Below, one piece after another: positions 37,653-46,497 of a stretch of DNA of 64,000 nucleotides. Numbering within the stretch: the stretch's first letter is position 1; each line of letters begins with the position of its first letter. The notes under the pieces are model-generated. The model was not told the DNA's origin. It ran no database searches and saw only the letters and a program-made list of their open reading frames with translations. The position numbers and the translations under genes are program-made. Location: assembly GCF_002362315.1 (NCBI RefSeq), contig NZ_MTZV01000006.1:310001-374000 (forward strand). Direction: 5' to 3'. Source of the stretch: Paraburkholderia acidicola. GTDB lineage: Bacteria > Pseudomonadota > Gammaproteobacteria > Burkholderiales > Burkholderiaceae.

Positions 37653-38309
37653 CTACCGGTGCTGCCCGACCTTCTGGCGCTTCTCAAGCACCCGGGCGTA
37701 CCACGTCAACGGAAAGCACATCGCGAAGTACAGCACCGCGACCATGCCGTAGATGGGAAACGGACGGAACGCGGCGTTAGTAATCATCGTGCCGGTTTTC
37801 GTGAGTTCGGTGAAACCGATGATCGACGTGAGCGCCGTGCTTTTCACCACCTGCACGAGAAAGCCCACAGTGGGCGCGACGGCAATTTTTCGCGCCTGCG
37901 GCCACACGATGTAGCGCAACTGCTGGCCGAACGTCATGCCGAGACTCGCGCCCGCGGCCCACTGGCCGCGCGGGACCGCTTCGACGCAGCCGCGCCAGAT
38001 ATCGACGAGATACGCGCTCGTGTAGAGCGTGAGCGTAACGGTCGCCGCGACCCACGGCGATACCTCGATGCCTATCAGCGGCAGACCGAAGAAGGCAAGG
38101 AACAACTGCATCAGCAGCGGGGTGCCCTGGAACAGCTCCACATACAGCACGACCACGCGTCGTAGCCACGGGAACGGCGACACACGCGCCGCGAGCAGCG
38201 CAAGACCGACGGCGCCGCCACCGACGAATGCGATCAGCGAGAGCAGGATGGTCCAGCGTGCGGCGAGCAACAGGTTGCGGGCGATGTCCCACAGCGTAAA
38301 TTCGATCAT
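37653..38309 (-). CDS. polar amino-acid ABC transporter permease
   Basis: A 218-residue inner-membrane permease of the HisMQ/GltJK type with about five spans. The ELFQGTPLLMQLFLAFFGLP segment and the EAA loop (GQWAAGASLGMTFGQQLRYI, then VWPQARK) are clear. Its ATG overlaps the stop of the upstream permease gene (ATGA). GGAG lies eight bases before it. Transport would need an ATPase and a binding protein, neither of which is encoded beside it. Confidence 0.88.
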   Translation of the reverse strand: MIEFTLWDIARNLLLAARWTILLSLIAFVGGGAVGLALLAARVSPFPWLRRVVVLYVELFQGTPLLMQLFLAFFGLPLIGIEVSPWVAATVTLTLYTSAYLVDIWRGCVEAVPRGQWAAGASLGMTFGQQLRYIVWPQARKIAVAPTVGFLVQVVKSTALTSIIGFTELTKTGTMITNAAFRPFPIYGMVAVLYFAMCFPLTWYARVLEKRQKVGQHR

Positions 38310-39073
38310 CGGGCACGCTCCGTCGGCAGGGCGCGAGACGCGTGAGCGCGGCTGCTGCGCCACCTGAACCACGTATGCAGACGAACCGTTGCACCGGAGG
38401 TAGTGCGTGGCGCGCGCCCGGCAAAGAGGCCACCGCCGAGTCGGCTCAGCACCTGCCGCAACACGATTGACAGCGCCAGATAGACCACGGTGATGATCAC
38501 GTAGCTCTCGAACGAGCGGAAATTGCGCGACTGGATGAAGTTGGCCGCATAGGTCAGATCGGGGACAGAGATCTGCGACACGACCGCCGAACCGAGCATC
38601 ACGATCAGCACCTGACTCAGCAGCGCCGGGAACACATTGGCGAGCGCCTGCGGCAGCACGACATGGCGAAACACCTGCCGGCCATGCAGCCCGAGCGCAT
38701 GCGCGGCCTGCACCTGGCCACGCGGAATCGATTCGATACCGGCACGGACAATTTCGATCGCGTAGGCGCCCAGATTCACAGTCATCGCGAGGATGGCGGC
38801 CTGGATTTCGTCGATGTGAATGCCGAGGCTCGGCAGGCCGAAGAACACGAAGAACAGTTGCACGAGAAACGGCGTGTTGCGGATCGCCTCGACATACGCT
38901 GAGATCAGCGTGCGAGCCCAACGCGGCCCGGACACCGCGACGCTTGCGCCCGCCACGCCGACAATTCCACCCAGCACCGTCGATACCGCAGTCAGGCCGA
39001 GCGTGACCCCCGCGCCGCGTACGAGCATGCCGGCATACAGGCCAAAGCCGCTGAAATCGAATGCATAGGTCAT
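38306..39073 (-). CDS. polar amino-acid ABC transporter permease
   Basis: A 255-residue partner permease of the same family (AIRNTPFLVQLFFVFFGLPS; EAA loop GQVQAAHALGLHGRQVFRHV). The C-terminal 35 residues are an Arg-rich cytoplasmic tail absent from most homologues. It is coupled by ATGA to the second permease. A heterodimer of the two would form the membrane channel. The region upstream holds an unrelated toxin-antitoxin operon, so the rest of the transporter must lie elsewhere or has been lost. Confidence 0.88.
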   Translation of the reverse strand: MTYAFDFSGFGLYAGMLVRGAGVTLGLTAVSTVLGGIVGVAGASVAVSGPRWARTLISAYVEAIRNTPFLVQLFFVFFGLPSLGIHIDEIQAAILAMTVNLGAYAIEIVRAGIESIPRGQVQAAHALGLHGRQVFRHVVLPQALANVFPALLSQVLIVMLGSAVVSQISVPDLTYAANFIQSRNFRSFESYVIITVVYLALSIVLRQVLSRLGGGLFAGRAPRTTSGATVRLHTWFRWRSSRAHASRALPTERAR

Positions 39074-39188
39074 CGTGAAGTCTTCGTCGTGAGGCGAGCC
39101 ACTGTACTCGACCAGAAAGATTTGCAGAAATAGCGTCGCCGGGATGGTCGAAGCGCCTGGTCGGGATAGCGATCGATCAAAAATCTCT

Positions 39189-39239
39189 CATTTGGGAGTT
39201 TGTTGACTTCCATTTGAGAAGTTTCTAGAATGGGAGTTA
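39189..39239 (+). promoter_or_regulatory. operator-like repeats over the Xre/RES promoter
   Basis: Three related sequences, CATTTGGGAGTTT (39189-39201), CATTTGAGAAGTTT (39211-39224) and GAATGGGAGTTA (39228-39239), lie in direct order about 20 bases apart. They overlap the -35/-10 elements. They suit cooperative binding of the Xre antitoxin for autorepression. Confidence 0.55.
39203..39231 (+). promoter_or_regulatory. sigma-70 promoter of the Xre/RES operon
   Basis: TTGACT (39203-39208), a 17-base spacer and TAGAAT (39226-39231) form a near-consensus promoter. Transcription would start about 30 bases before the antitoxin ATG. Confidence 0.75.
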
Positions 39240-39266
39240 CAAAATGACCAGATGAGAAGGGCCTCC

Positions 39267-39767
39267 ATGACTGTGCTATCACACTCAGCGCTTGCTTCGG
39301 CAAAGCACGCAGCGTCCAGTGCCCGCAAGGCATTGGTCGGCTCGGGTGCGCTCGGCTCGCAGCCGCACGACTTCGAGACCTTCAGGAAAATGGATCCGCT
39401 GGAGCAACGTCTTACGATCCGGGAGGGCATGGACGCCATCATCGTCGAGCGGATTGCAAAGGAACTGCTCCATATCCCGTTGCAGACGGTACTCGCCGGC
39501 CTTGGACTGCCGAGCTCGACAATCCTGCGGAAGATTTCGAAGGAAGAGCGGCTGTCCGGCGCCGAATCGGATCGGGTCGCGCGGGTGCTTTACGTGCTCG
39601 AAGAAGCGACGCAGGTGTTCGAGGACGATGCGCTGGCTGCCGAGTGGTTGCAGCGGCCGCATGCCGAGCTAGGTGGGCTGAGGCCGCTCGAAGTACTCGA
39701 TTCGCAACCGGGCTACGACCGGGTGCGCGATCTGTTGATGCGTATCACCTTCGGTGTCTCTGCATGA
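39267..39767 (+). CDS. Xre/MbcA/ParS-type antitoxin
   Basis: A 166-residue antitoxin of the Xre-like family paired with RES toxins. The N-terminal helical part (about 40-100; IIVERIAKELLHIPLQTVLA, then GLGLPSSTILRKI) forms the DNA-binding helix-turn-helix. The C-terminal MbcA/ParS domain (about 105-166; AESDRVARVLYVLEEATQVF, then GLRPLEVLDSQPGYDRV) caps the toxin active site. An ATG at 39252 is in frame, but AAGG fits the start at 39267 better. Its stop overlaps the toxin start (ATGA). Confidence 0.9.
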   Translation: MTVLSHSALASAKHAASSARKALVGSGALGSQPHDFETFRKMDPLEQRLTIREGMDAIIVERIAKELLHIPLQTVLAGLGLPSSTILRKISKEERLSGAESDRVARVLYVLEEATQVFEDDALAAEWLQRPHAELGGLRPLEVLDSQPGYDRVRDLLMRITFGVSA

Positions 39768-40234
39768 GGGTGTACCGGCTCGCGAAGGAGCGTCCCGGGC
39801 GCTATCTTGCGGACGATGTCAGCGGCAATGGCGCGGCACTGGCCGGCGGGCGCTGGAATCCGCGTGGGATGCGCGTGCTGTACACCTGTTGTCACGCTTC
39901 AACCTCGCTGCTCGAGGCGCTCGTCCACCTGGCGGGCCTTCTGCCTGCCGGTGGCTATTTCCTCGTCACGCTCGAGGTTCCGGACAGCGCGTACGATAAC
40001 GCGTACGTCCCCGAGTTACCGCAGGATTGGGCCGAACTTACACGCGATCCGCTGTCGACAGTGGAGATCGGTCGGCGCTGGCTCGAGGCCGGGACCGATC
40101 TTGCGATGCGGGTGCCGTCGGTGGTGTGCCCGACTGATTTCAATCTTCTGCTGAACCCGATGCATGCCGATATGAAGGGGGTTCGCGTCATCAGCAAGGA
40201 GCTGTTTTCGCTGGATCCTCGTCTGTTTGGTTGA
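39764..40234 (+). CDS. RES-domain toxin (NAD-degrading family)
   Basis: A 156-residue RES-domain protein. The conserved Arg is in GGRWNPRG, the Tyr in VLYTC, the Glu in TSLLEALVHL, and the Ser of the RES signature in VPSVVCP, followed by DFNLLLNPMHADM. Characterised RES toxins hydrolyse or phosphorolyse NAD+ and arrest growth. The ATGA overlap with the antitoxin ensures coupled translation. All active-site positions I can check are intact, so the pair looks functional. Confidence 0.92.
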   Translation: MRVYRLAKERPGRYLADDVSGNGAALAGGRWNPRGMRVLYTCCHASTSLLEALVHLAGLLPAGGYFLVTLEVPDSAYDNAYVPELPQDWAELTRDPLSTVEIGRRWLEAGTDLAMRVPSVVCPTDFNLLLNPMHADMKGVRVISKELFSLDPRLFG

Positions 40235-40275
40235 TATGACGAAGATCGTTGCTGCATGATTTTTCCTGACCCGTG

Positions 40276-41166
40276 ATGCATTCCCCGTCCATGCGCCGAC
40301 TCCCCCCACTCAACGCACTGCAGATCTTCGAAACGGTCGCACGCCACCGCAGCTTCACGCGCGCCGCGGAGCATCTGTGTCTGACGCAGGGGGCCGTCAG
40401 CCGGCAGATTCTTGCGCTCGAGGAGTACTACGGTTTCCCGCTCTTCAAGCGCCACGCCAAGGGACTCACGCTGACCGCAGAAGGCGAACTGCTGCTACCG
40501 GCGGTCAAGGAGAGTTTTGCGCGCATCGAAGAAATCTCGTTGCGTCTCACGCGGCAGCGCACCGATCTCGCGCTGAAGATGCCGACCTGCGTGATGCGCT
40601 GGATGCTGCCGAAGATCACGCAGTTCCAGGCCGAGTATCCCGACCTGCATGTGCAGATCACGACGACATGGCAGCACGACATCGACTTTCAGGCAGAGCC
40701 GTTCGATGCGGCGATCATCTACGGGACGTCGCCAGGTGTCGACGTGCAGGCCGTGCCGTTATTTGAGGAACGCCTGACGCCGGTGTGCGCGCCCGAGCTG
40801 TTACGCGACCGGCCGCTCGCCGTGCTTGCCGATCTCGCACGCCACACACTGCTGCATCCGACGCGCGATCACCGCGACTGGAAAATGTGGCTCGACCATG
40901 TGGATGCGCGCGACATCGATGCGGCGCTCGGACCGAGCTTCGACACGCTCGATCTCGCGACCAACGCCGCCTTGCAGGGCTTCGGCGTGGCGATCAGCGA
41001 TCTCGCGTTGATCGAAGAGGACGTCGCGGCGAAACGCCTGCTGCGACCATTCGATGCGGTGCTGACAACCGGCGCCCGTTATTACTTCGTGTATCCGGAC
41101 GCCGTCGCGCATCAGCAGAAAGTGAAGCTCTTTCACGACTGGATCGCGGCGCACTGGGCGGAGTAG
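40276..41166 (+). CDS. GcvA-like LysR-family regulator
   Basis: A 296-residue LTTR. The N-terminus (MRRLPPLNALQIFETVARHR, residues 6-25) is the GcvA-subgroup signature, followed by the helix-turn-helix (TRAAEHLCLTQGAVSRQI) and a substrate-binding domain from about 95. Possible starts are GTG 40273, ATG 40276 and ATG 40291. None has a strong ribosome site, and most homologues begin near the last. No adjacent divergent target is obvious. It is convergent with chaA. Confidence 0.88.
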   Translation: MHSPSMRRLPPLNALQIFETVARHRSFTRAAEHLCLTQGAVSRQILALEEYYGFPLFKRHAKGLTLTAEGELLLPAVKESFARIEEISLRLTRQRTDLALKMPTCVMRWMLPKITQFQAEYPDLHVQITTTWQHDIDFQAEPFDAAIIYGTSPGVDVQAVPLFEERLTPVCAPELLRDRPLAVLADLARHTLLHPTRDHRDWKMWLDHVDARDIDAALGPSFDTLDLATNAALQGFGVAISDLALIEEDVAAKRLLRPFDAVLTTGARYYFVYPDAVAHQQKVKLFHDWIAAHWAE

Positions 41167-41199
41167 GCGCGCAGCGCGCGGGCTCGCTCGCGCGTGTCG

Positions 41200-42291
41200 C
41201 TAGGGCGCAACCGATAGAAACAGATATGCCGCGAACAGCGACAGATGCACCGCACCCTGCAGGATATTGGTACGCCCGGTGCTGAGCGTGAAGGTGCTGA
41301 TCAGCAGCGTGAGAAACAGCAGCACCGTTTCCTTCCCACCGAGGCCAAGCGCGAGCGGCTGGCCGGTCCACAAGAACACGACCGCCACCGTCGGAATGGT
41401 CAACCCGATACTGGCAAGCGCGGAGCCGAGCGCAAGGTTGAGGCTGGTCTGCAGTCGGTCAGCACGCGCTGCGCGCACGGCGGCGAGCCCTTCGGGCAAC
41501 AGAACCAGCGCGGCGATTACGATGCCGACCACAGCCTCCGGTGCGCCCGCCCCGAGCACGGCACGCTCGACCACCGGCGACAGCAGCTTGGCGAGCAGCA
41601 CCACGGCGACGAGACAGACCAGCAGCAGCGCGCCGCTCAGCGCGGCGACGCCGCCGCTCGGTGGCGCGGCGTGAATGTTTTCGTCGGCGACGTTGGTGCT
41701 GTCCGCGAGGAAGTAGTCGCGATGGCGCACGGTCTGCACGAACACGAAGACGCCATACAGCACCAGCGACGAGATACCCGCGAAGGCCAGCCCCGAGGGG
41801 CTCAGCACCGGGCCGAGTTCGGTGCTCGTATAGTTGGGCATGACGAGCGTCAGCACCGACAGCGATGCGAGTACGGCAAGCGCCGCATTCGCGCCACGAA
41901 TCTGGAAGTCCTGCTCGCGATGCCGTAGACCACCCACCAGCAGACAGATCCCGACGATGCCATTGCAGACGATCATCACAGCCGCGAACACGGTGTCGCG
42001 CGCGAGCCCGGCTTTTTCCGGGCCTGCGCTCAGCATCACCGATACGATCAGCGCGACCTCGATCACGGTGACGGCGATCGCGAGGACGAGCGTGCCGAAC
42101 GGCTCGCCCACCCGATGCGCGACGACTTCGGCGTGATGCACGGCCGCGAAGACCGACCCCGCGAGCGCGACGCCGATGAGCACGAGCAGCCAGCCGCTGC
42201 CGGGCGCGGCAAGCGACGCCGCAAGGACGATCCATGCGGCGATCGGCACGCCGATCGTCCAGCGGGGCAGCATGGTGGAGGTCGTTGTCAT
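41200..42291 (-). CDS. chaA: Ca2+/H+ (cation/proton) antiporter ChaA
   Basis: A 363-residue CaCA-superfamily antiporter with about eleven spans. The two internal alpha-repeats are visible as GEPFGTLVLAIAVTVIEVAL, with its essential Glu residues, and VVGIVIAALVLLPEGLAAVR. An Asn/His-bearing cytoplasmic loop separates the halves. ChaA expels Ca2+ or Na+/K+ at alkaline pH. AGGA is eight bases before the ATG at 42291; a longer frame to 42366 is not needed. Confidence 0.9.
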   Translation of the reverse strand: MTTTSTMLPRWTIGVPIAAWIVLAASLAAPGSGWLLVLIGVALAGSVFAAVHHAEVVAHRVGEPFGTLVLAIAVTVIEVALIVSVMLSAGPEKAGLARDTVFAAVMIVCNGIVGICLLVGGLRHREQDFQIRGANAALAVLASLSVLTLVMPNYTSTELGPVLSPSGLAFAGISSLVLYGVFVFVQTVRHRDYFLADSTNVADENIHAAPPSGGVAALSGALLLVCLVAVVLLAKLLSPVVERAVLGAGAPEAVVGIVIAALVLLPEGLAAVRAARADRLQTSLNLALGSALASIGLTIPTVAVVFLWTGQPLALGLGGKETVLLFLTLLISTFTLSTGRTNILQGAVHLSLFAAYLFLSVAP

Positions 42292-42476
42292 GCGAAGTGT
42301 CCTGGTCGGTAAGCGAGAATGCGGGGACAGCTTGCCGTACGCGGTGCACGGGAACGCGGCGGCCAATGCTCAACCATTATGTCAAGAAAGTTGCGTATCG
42401 TATTAAAATAAAACAGATATTTCGTTTTAATCCTCGTGTTTGCGTACCCCTTAAAGCAGGTTCTGAAGGAGCCATT

Positions 42477-43631
42477 GTGATTCGTAGCCAGGAAACATTG
42501 AACCTGCTGCTCGACAGCATCGCGCGTTTCGTCCGGGAGCGGTTAGTGCCGAACGAGGAACTGGTTGCCGAAACCGACCAGATTCCCGCCGCACTACTCG
42601 ATGAAATGCGCGAACTCGGCCTGTTTGGCCTGTGTCTGCCGGAAGAATACGGCGGGCTCGGCCTGACGATGGAAGAAGAAGTACTCGCCGCGATCGAACT
42701 GGGCCGGACGTCACCGGCGTTCCGTTCGGCAATCGGCAGCAACAACGGGATCGGCTCGACGGGCATCGTGCTCGACGGTACGCCCGAGCAAAAAGAGCGC
42801 TACCTGCCGCGGCTCGCGTCCGGCGAACTGATCGGCTCGTTCTGCCTGACCGAGCCAGAGGCCGGCTCCGACGCGGCATCGCTGCGCACCACAGCCGTGC
42901 GCGACGGCGACCACTACGTGTTGAACGGCACGAAACGTTTCATCACGAATGCGCCGGAGGCCGGCATCTTCACCGTGATGGCACGCACCGATCCGGCGGG
43001 CAAGGGGGCGGACGCGATCTCGGCGTTCGTCGTCGAGGCGGGCACACCTGGCCTGACACTTGGCAAGATCGATCGCAAGATGGGTCAGAAGGGCGCGCAT
43101 ACCTGCGATGTGATCTTCGATAACTGTCGGGTGCCGGCTGCGAACCTGATCGGCGAAAAGGAAGGTGTCGGTTTCAAGACGGCGATGAAGACGCTCGACA
43201 AAGGGCGCCTGCATATTGCCGCTGTCGCGACAGGTGCCGCGGAACGCATGCTGGCCGACGCGGTGCGCTACGCGACCGAGCGCAAGCAGTTCGGCAAGCC
43301 GATCGCCGAATTTCAGCTGATTCAGGCGATGCTCGCGGACAGCCAGGCGGAAATCTACGCGTCGCGCTGCATGATTGTCGACGCGGCGAGACGCCGCGAT
43401 GCGGGCGAGCGCGTGACGAGCGAAGCCTCGTGCGCCAAGATGTTCGCGACCGAGATGTGTGGCCGGGTGGCCGATCGCGCGGTGCAGATTTTCGGCGGTG
43501 CAGGGTATATGAGCGAGTACGGGATCGAACGCTTCTATCGCGACGTGCGGCTCTTCCGTATTTACGAAGGCACGACGCAGATCCAGCAGATCGTGATTGC
43601 GCGCGAGTTGTTGCGCACGTTTAGCGGCTAA
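42477..43631 (+). CDS. acyl-CoA dehydrogenase
   Basis: A 384-residue FAD-dependent dehydrogenase. N-terminal helices, the middle beta domain (FCLTEPEAGSDAASLRTTAV), and the C-terminal helical domain with FGGAGYMSEYGIERFYRDVR are standard. The catalytic base is the Glu of RIYEGTTQIQ. GGAG at 42468-42471 supports a GTG start at 42477. The frame is open much further up, but that part overlaps the chaA promoter region. Substrate chain length cannot be told. It stands alone between chaA and a BON-domain gene. Confidence 0.93.
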   Translation: MIRSQETLNLLLDSIARFVRERLVPNEELVAETDQIPAALLDEMRELGLFGLCLPEEYGGLGLTMEEEVLAAIELGRTSPAFRSAIGSNNGIGSTGIVLDGTPEQKERYLPRLASGELIGSFCLTEPEAGSDAASLRTTAVRDGDHYVLNGTKRFITNAPEAGIFTVMARTDPAGKGADAISAFVVEAGTPGLTLGKIDRKMGQKGAHTCDVIFDNCRVPAANLIGEKEGVGFKTAMKTLDKGRLHIAAVATGAAERMLADAVRYATERKQFGKPIAEFQLIQAMLADSQAEIYASRCMIVDAARRRDAGERVTSEASCAKMFATEMCGRVADRAVQIFGGAGYMSEYGIERFYRDVRLFRIYEGTTQIQQIVIARELLRTFSG

Positions 43632-43654
43632 CTGTTGCTGCGCACTGTCAAACG

Positions 43655-43679
43655 CCGCCCTTCATGACGAAGGGCGGCT
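43655..43679. terminator. GC hairpin between convergent genes
   Basis: GCCGCCCTTC (43655-43664) pairs perfectly with GAAGGGCGGC (43670-43679) around ATGAC. No U-tract follows on plus; GTTTG follows on minus. It sits between the acyl-CoA dehydrogenase and BON gene ends, so a transcription stop is likely. Confidence 0.5.
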
Positions 43680-43707
43680 GCCGCCATCGTATGGCGGGTT
43701 CTACTGC

Positions 43708-44097
43708 TTACTGACCTTCCGGACGGATCGACAGTGCGTTCTTCACCGAGGTCACGCCGGCCACACCCTGGGCGGTCTGCGTGGCCGTGTCGCTCTGTGC
43801 CTGCTCGGGTACCGAGCCTTGCAGGACGACGTCGCCGCCGCGTGCGCGCACCGTGATGTTTGCCATCGAGATGCCGCCTGCCTTGGTGAGTGCATTACGC
43901 ACCTTGCGTTGCAGTGCGCGGTTGGCGGTTCTGACTGCTTTCTTCTCGGCCTTCGTTGCGCCGGGTGCGGCCGTCGTAGCCGGTGCGGCCATCGTGCCCG
44001 CCGGGGCGGTCGCGTCGCTCGATTGTGCGTACACATTGAGCGAAGCCAGAACGACGAGTGCGCTGCCGACGATCTTGATTGCCTGGGTTGCCTTCAT
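43708..44097 (-). CDS. BON-domain periplasmic protein
   Basis: A 129-residue secreted protein. The signal peptide ends near VYAQS, followed by an Ala/Thr/Pro-rich linker (about 25-50) and one BON domain (about 60-129; ISMANITVRARGGDVVLQGS, then GVAGVTSVKNAL). BON domains bind phospholipid membranes, and OsmY-type members respond to osmotic shock. AGGAGAG lies six bases before the ATG at 44097. A longer frame to 44166 lacks support. Confidence 0.88.
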   Translation of the reverse strand: MKATQAIKIVGSALVVLASLNVYAQSSDATAPAGTMAAPATTAAPGATKAEKKAVRTANRALQRKVRNALTKAGGISMANITVRARGGDVVLQGSVPEQAQSDTATQTAQGVAGVTSVKNALSIRPEGQ

Positions 44098-44411
44098 TTG
44101 CTCTCTCCTGTTGTCATGCATGGCGATGGCCCCCGTTCGGGCCGGTGCACTACACTGCTGGAACACTGCGGATCAAACCGTTGACGGGACTCTACTGCGG
44201 GTCCTGCGATGATGCGCTGCGGATACTCACGCGGCGCGGTGCGCCTGCGTGCCGGTCGGGCTGTATCTTATCGTTTGCCGACGACGGCTGGGAGTAAAGA
44301 TACTCCAATTGATGCAACGATGAGTTGAAGTTGCGCGCCACTACGCGTTTCGGCAAACCGACGCCGCGTTACCTTCGTCTGCCTATTCATTCCACTCTTG
44401 TCACGTTCCGT
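44098..44411. other. intergenic region with a small hairpin
   Basis: 314 bases between divergent genes. GGAGTA-AAGA-TACTCC (44291-44306) is a perfect six-base stem about 105 bases before the glycosylase start. Nothing else stands out. Confidence 0.4.
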
Positions 44412-45062
44412 ATGACTGTTGCTGCGCTTCCTGTCCGTGCGCTAACCCGCGACGACCTGCCTGTCGATACCGTCGAACTCGCCCGCTTCATGGTCGGCAA
44501 GTACCTCGTGCACGATCTGCCCGAGGGTCGACTGAGCGGGCGGATCGTCGAGACCGAGGCGTACCCGCTCGGCGATTCGACCAGTCACGCGTTTGCGGGC
44601 CGTCGCCCGCACAACGGGTCGATGTTTCTGGCGCGCGGCCATGCGTATGTGCGACTCACCTACGGGCTCTCGTACATGCTGAATATGTCCAGCGAGCAGG
44701 AAGACGTGGGCGCCGGCATTCTGATTCGCGCGGTCGAACCGCTCGAAGGAATCGCCGCGATGCAGGCGCGTCGTCCCGGCATCAAGCTGCTCGATCTGGC
44801 GCGCGGCCCAGGCCGTCTGACGATGGCGTTCGCGGTTGGTCCGTCGTTCGATGGTGTTGATCTGTGCACGGGCCGCGGGCTCTGGATCGGCAAGATGCGG
44901 ACAGGCAAGGTGCAGGAACACGAGGTCGCGGCGACGAAACGGATCGGGTTGTCGCGGGAAATGCACCGGCTGCTGCGTTTTTACGAAGCGGGTAGCCCGT
45001 TTGTCAGCGGGCCGCGCAAGCTGTTGACGGGGCTCGTTCCGGGCGACGACGCGCGCAGCTGA
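44412..45062 (+). CDS. 3-methyladenine DNA glycosylase (AAG/Mpg family)
   Basis: A 216-residue base-excision-repair enzyme of the eukaryote-type AAG family. GRIVETEAY contains the catalytic Glu (E49) and the DNA-intercalating Tyr (Y51). [20 protein letters not shown] and [11 protein letters not shown] supply the base pocket. It removes 3-methyladenine, hypoxanthine and similar lesions. The frame is open to 44325, but the family begins near the ATG at 44412, which has no strong ribosome site. Confidence 0.9.
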   Translation: MTVAALPVRALTRDDLPVDTVELARFMVGKYLVHDLPEGRLSGRIVETEAYPLGDSTSHAFAGRRPHNGSMFLARGHAYVRLTYGLSYMLNMSSEQEDVGAGILIRAVEPLEGIAAMQARRPGIKLLDLARGPGRLTMAFAVGPSFDGVDLCTGRGLWIGKMRTGKVQEHEVAATKRIGLSREMHRLLRFYEAGSPFVSGPRKLLTGLVPGDDARS

Positions 45063-45270
45063 CCTCGTTTTTCAATCCCCCTGCAATTATTACGGAACAC
45101 AGTCTACCGATCGGACTGAATTACGCATGCGCCAAGCATTCTTCCAGATTCTGCAACTATGTTTCTTCCAATTAAGGGTTTTCCCTTGATGATGAGCCTC
45201 CTACACTGAACTCACTGGCTTCACACATCGTGTGGGGAGCGCAGCAAAAAAACATCTGGAGGTAATCATC

Positions 45271-45609
45271 ATGAAGACGTTCATCAAGGCAGCACTCATC
45301 GCCAGCGTTCTCGCCGTACCGGTCGCTTCGTTCGCCCAGGAAGTCGATGCGCCGGTGTCGCGCTCGCAGGTCCGCGCCGAACTGCTGCAACTGGAACAGA
45401 ATGGCTACAACCCGGCGCAATCGAGCGACGCCCAGTACCCCGCCAACATTCAGGCTGCCGAACACCGCATCGCTGAAGCGAACGGCACGGCGCAGGCAGG
45501 TGCGAACGTGGCCGATACAAGCGGCTACGGCGCGTCGACCAACGGCTCGTCGCAATCCGGCGCCGTACAGCCGATGACATCGCAACGCTCGATCTACTTC
45601 GGTAACTGA
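45271..45609 (+). CDS. DUF4148 family secreted protein
   Basis: A 112-residue protein with signal peptide cleaved after VASFAQ. The mature part (SRSQVRAELLQLEQNGYNPA, then QYPANIQAAEHRIAE) matches DUF4148, small periplasmic proteins abundant in Burkholderiales, of unknown role. GGAGG lies eight to ten bases before the ATG. The 3' side is followed by hairpins at 45669 and 45820. Confidence 0.9.
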   Translation: MKTFIKAALIASVLAVPVASFAQEVDAPVSRSQVRAELLQLEQNGYNPAQSSDAQYPANIQAAEHRIAEANGTAQAGANVADTSGYGASTNGSSQSGAVQPMTSQRSIYFGN

Positions 45610-45668
45610 TCGACGTAGCAGAATTAGAGGCGGTTAAAGGCGCTCAAAGGCAATACCCGCCGGCAGGC

Positions 45669-45692
45669 GAGGCACCGGATAACCGGTGCCTC
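45669..45692 (+). other. strong hairpin, 10-bp stem with tetraloop
   Basis: GAGGCACCGG-ATAA-CCGGTGCCTC is a perfect stem 60 bases after the DUF4148 stop. No U-tract follows, so it is not a simple terminator. It could cap a 3' UTR or belong to a small RNA ending at 45847. Confidence 0.5.
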
Positions 45693-45819
45693 AAACGGCG
45701 GGGCGACACGCGACGCATGCGCGCCAACCCGACATGCGACGTAGCGGACAGGTTCGCAATAACGAACGAATCCACTACCGATACAAGCTCAAGAACCTCC
45801 GCTGCCGCAAGGTAGCTTC

Positions 45820-45847
45820 GCCCAACCTCACGGCTTGGGCTTTTTTT
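45820..45847 (+). terminator. rho-independent terminator with seven U
   Basis: GCCCAA (45820-45825) pairs with TTGGGC (45835-45840), followed by seven T. It stops plus-strand transcription 210-240 bases after the DUF4148 gene. Confidence 0.8.
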
Positions 45848-45885
45848 GCAGCATGTCGCGCAGGCAAGCGAGGGCGAGGGTGCGC

Positions 45886-46326
45886 TCAGGTGTGTTCGCC
45901 TGATATGTACTGCTCGAGCTGCTGGATCGTGAAGCGCTGGTCGGCGATGATGTTCTTCACCAGGTCGCCGATCGACACCATACCCACCAGTTTCTCCTGA
46001 TCGATGACCGGCAGATGGCGCATGCGGTGATCGGTCATCAATGCCATGCATTCGTCGGTGGTCTGGTCGAGACGCACGAAGCGGACCGCTTTGCTCATGA
46101 TCTCGCGCACCAGCGTTTCCTTCGACGAGCGCTCCATCAGCACGACCTTGCGGGCGTAATCGCGCTCCGTGACGATGCCGGCGATCGCGTCGCCGTCGGT
46201 GACGACCAGCGCGCCGATCTGCTTGTCCGCCATCAGTTTGATGGCGTTGTAGACGGAATCCGACGCGGAGATCGTGAAGACGCTATTGTCCTGCTTCGAC
46301 TTGAGTACCTGGGCAACGCTAGACAT
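45886..46326 (-). CDS. CBS-domain-pair protein
   Basis: A 146-residue protein consisting of a tandem CBS pair: SDSVYNAIKLMADKQIGALV with IAGIVTERDYARKV in the first, and TTDECMALMTDHRMRHLPVI with LVGMVSIGDLVKN in the second. CBS pairs bind adenine nucleotides and regulate partner proteins. Stand-alone forms are common and mostly uncharacterised. A GGAG site supports the ATG at 46326. It is divergent from ribA over 171 bases. Confidence 0.9.
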   Translation of the reverse strand: MSSVAQVLKSKQDNSVFTISASDSVYNAIKLMADKQIGALVVTDGDAIAGIVTERDYARKVVLMERSSKETLVREIMSKAVRFVRLDQTTDECMALMTDHRMRHLPVIDQEKLVGMVSIGDLVKNIIADQRFTIQQLEQYISGEHT

Positions 46327-46497
46327 GGGGCGGCTCCGTTTCGCAGTGCAGCACGCCAGCGTGTGACGCGCCGTTGTGAGGGACAGACAGATCCAGTATA
46401 AGCGGGAGCGGCGCGCGCGTCGCGCGCCATCCGATGCGTGATGCCGATTAGCGGTAAACTCCACTTCCCAACTTTATCCCCGGTGGTTCACGGGTTC

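Noticed and set aside
46327-46497. Search for an FMN riboswitch before ribA
   Set aside because: None of the conserved RFN blocks is present in the 171-base gap; ribA here is not in a rib operon.
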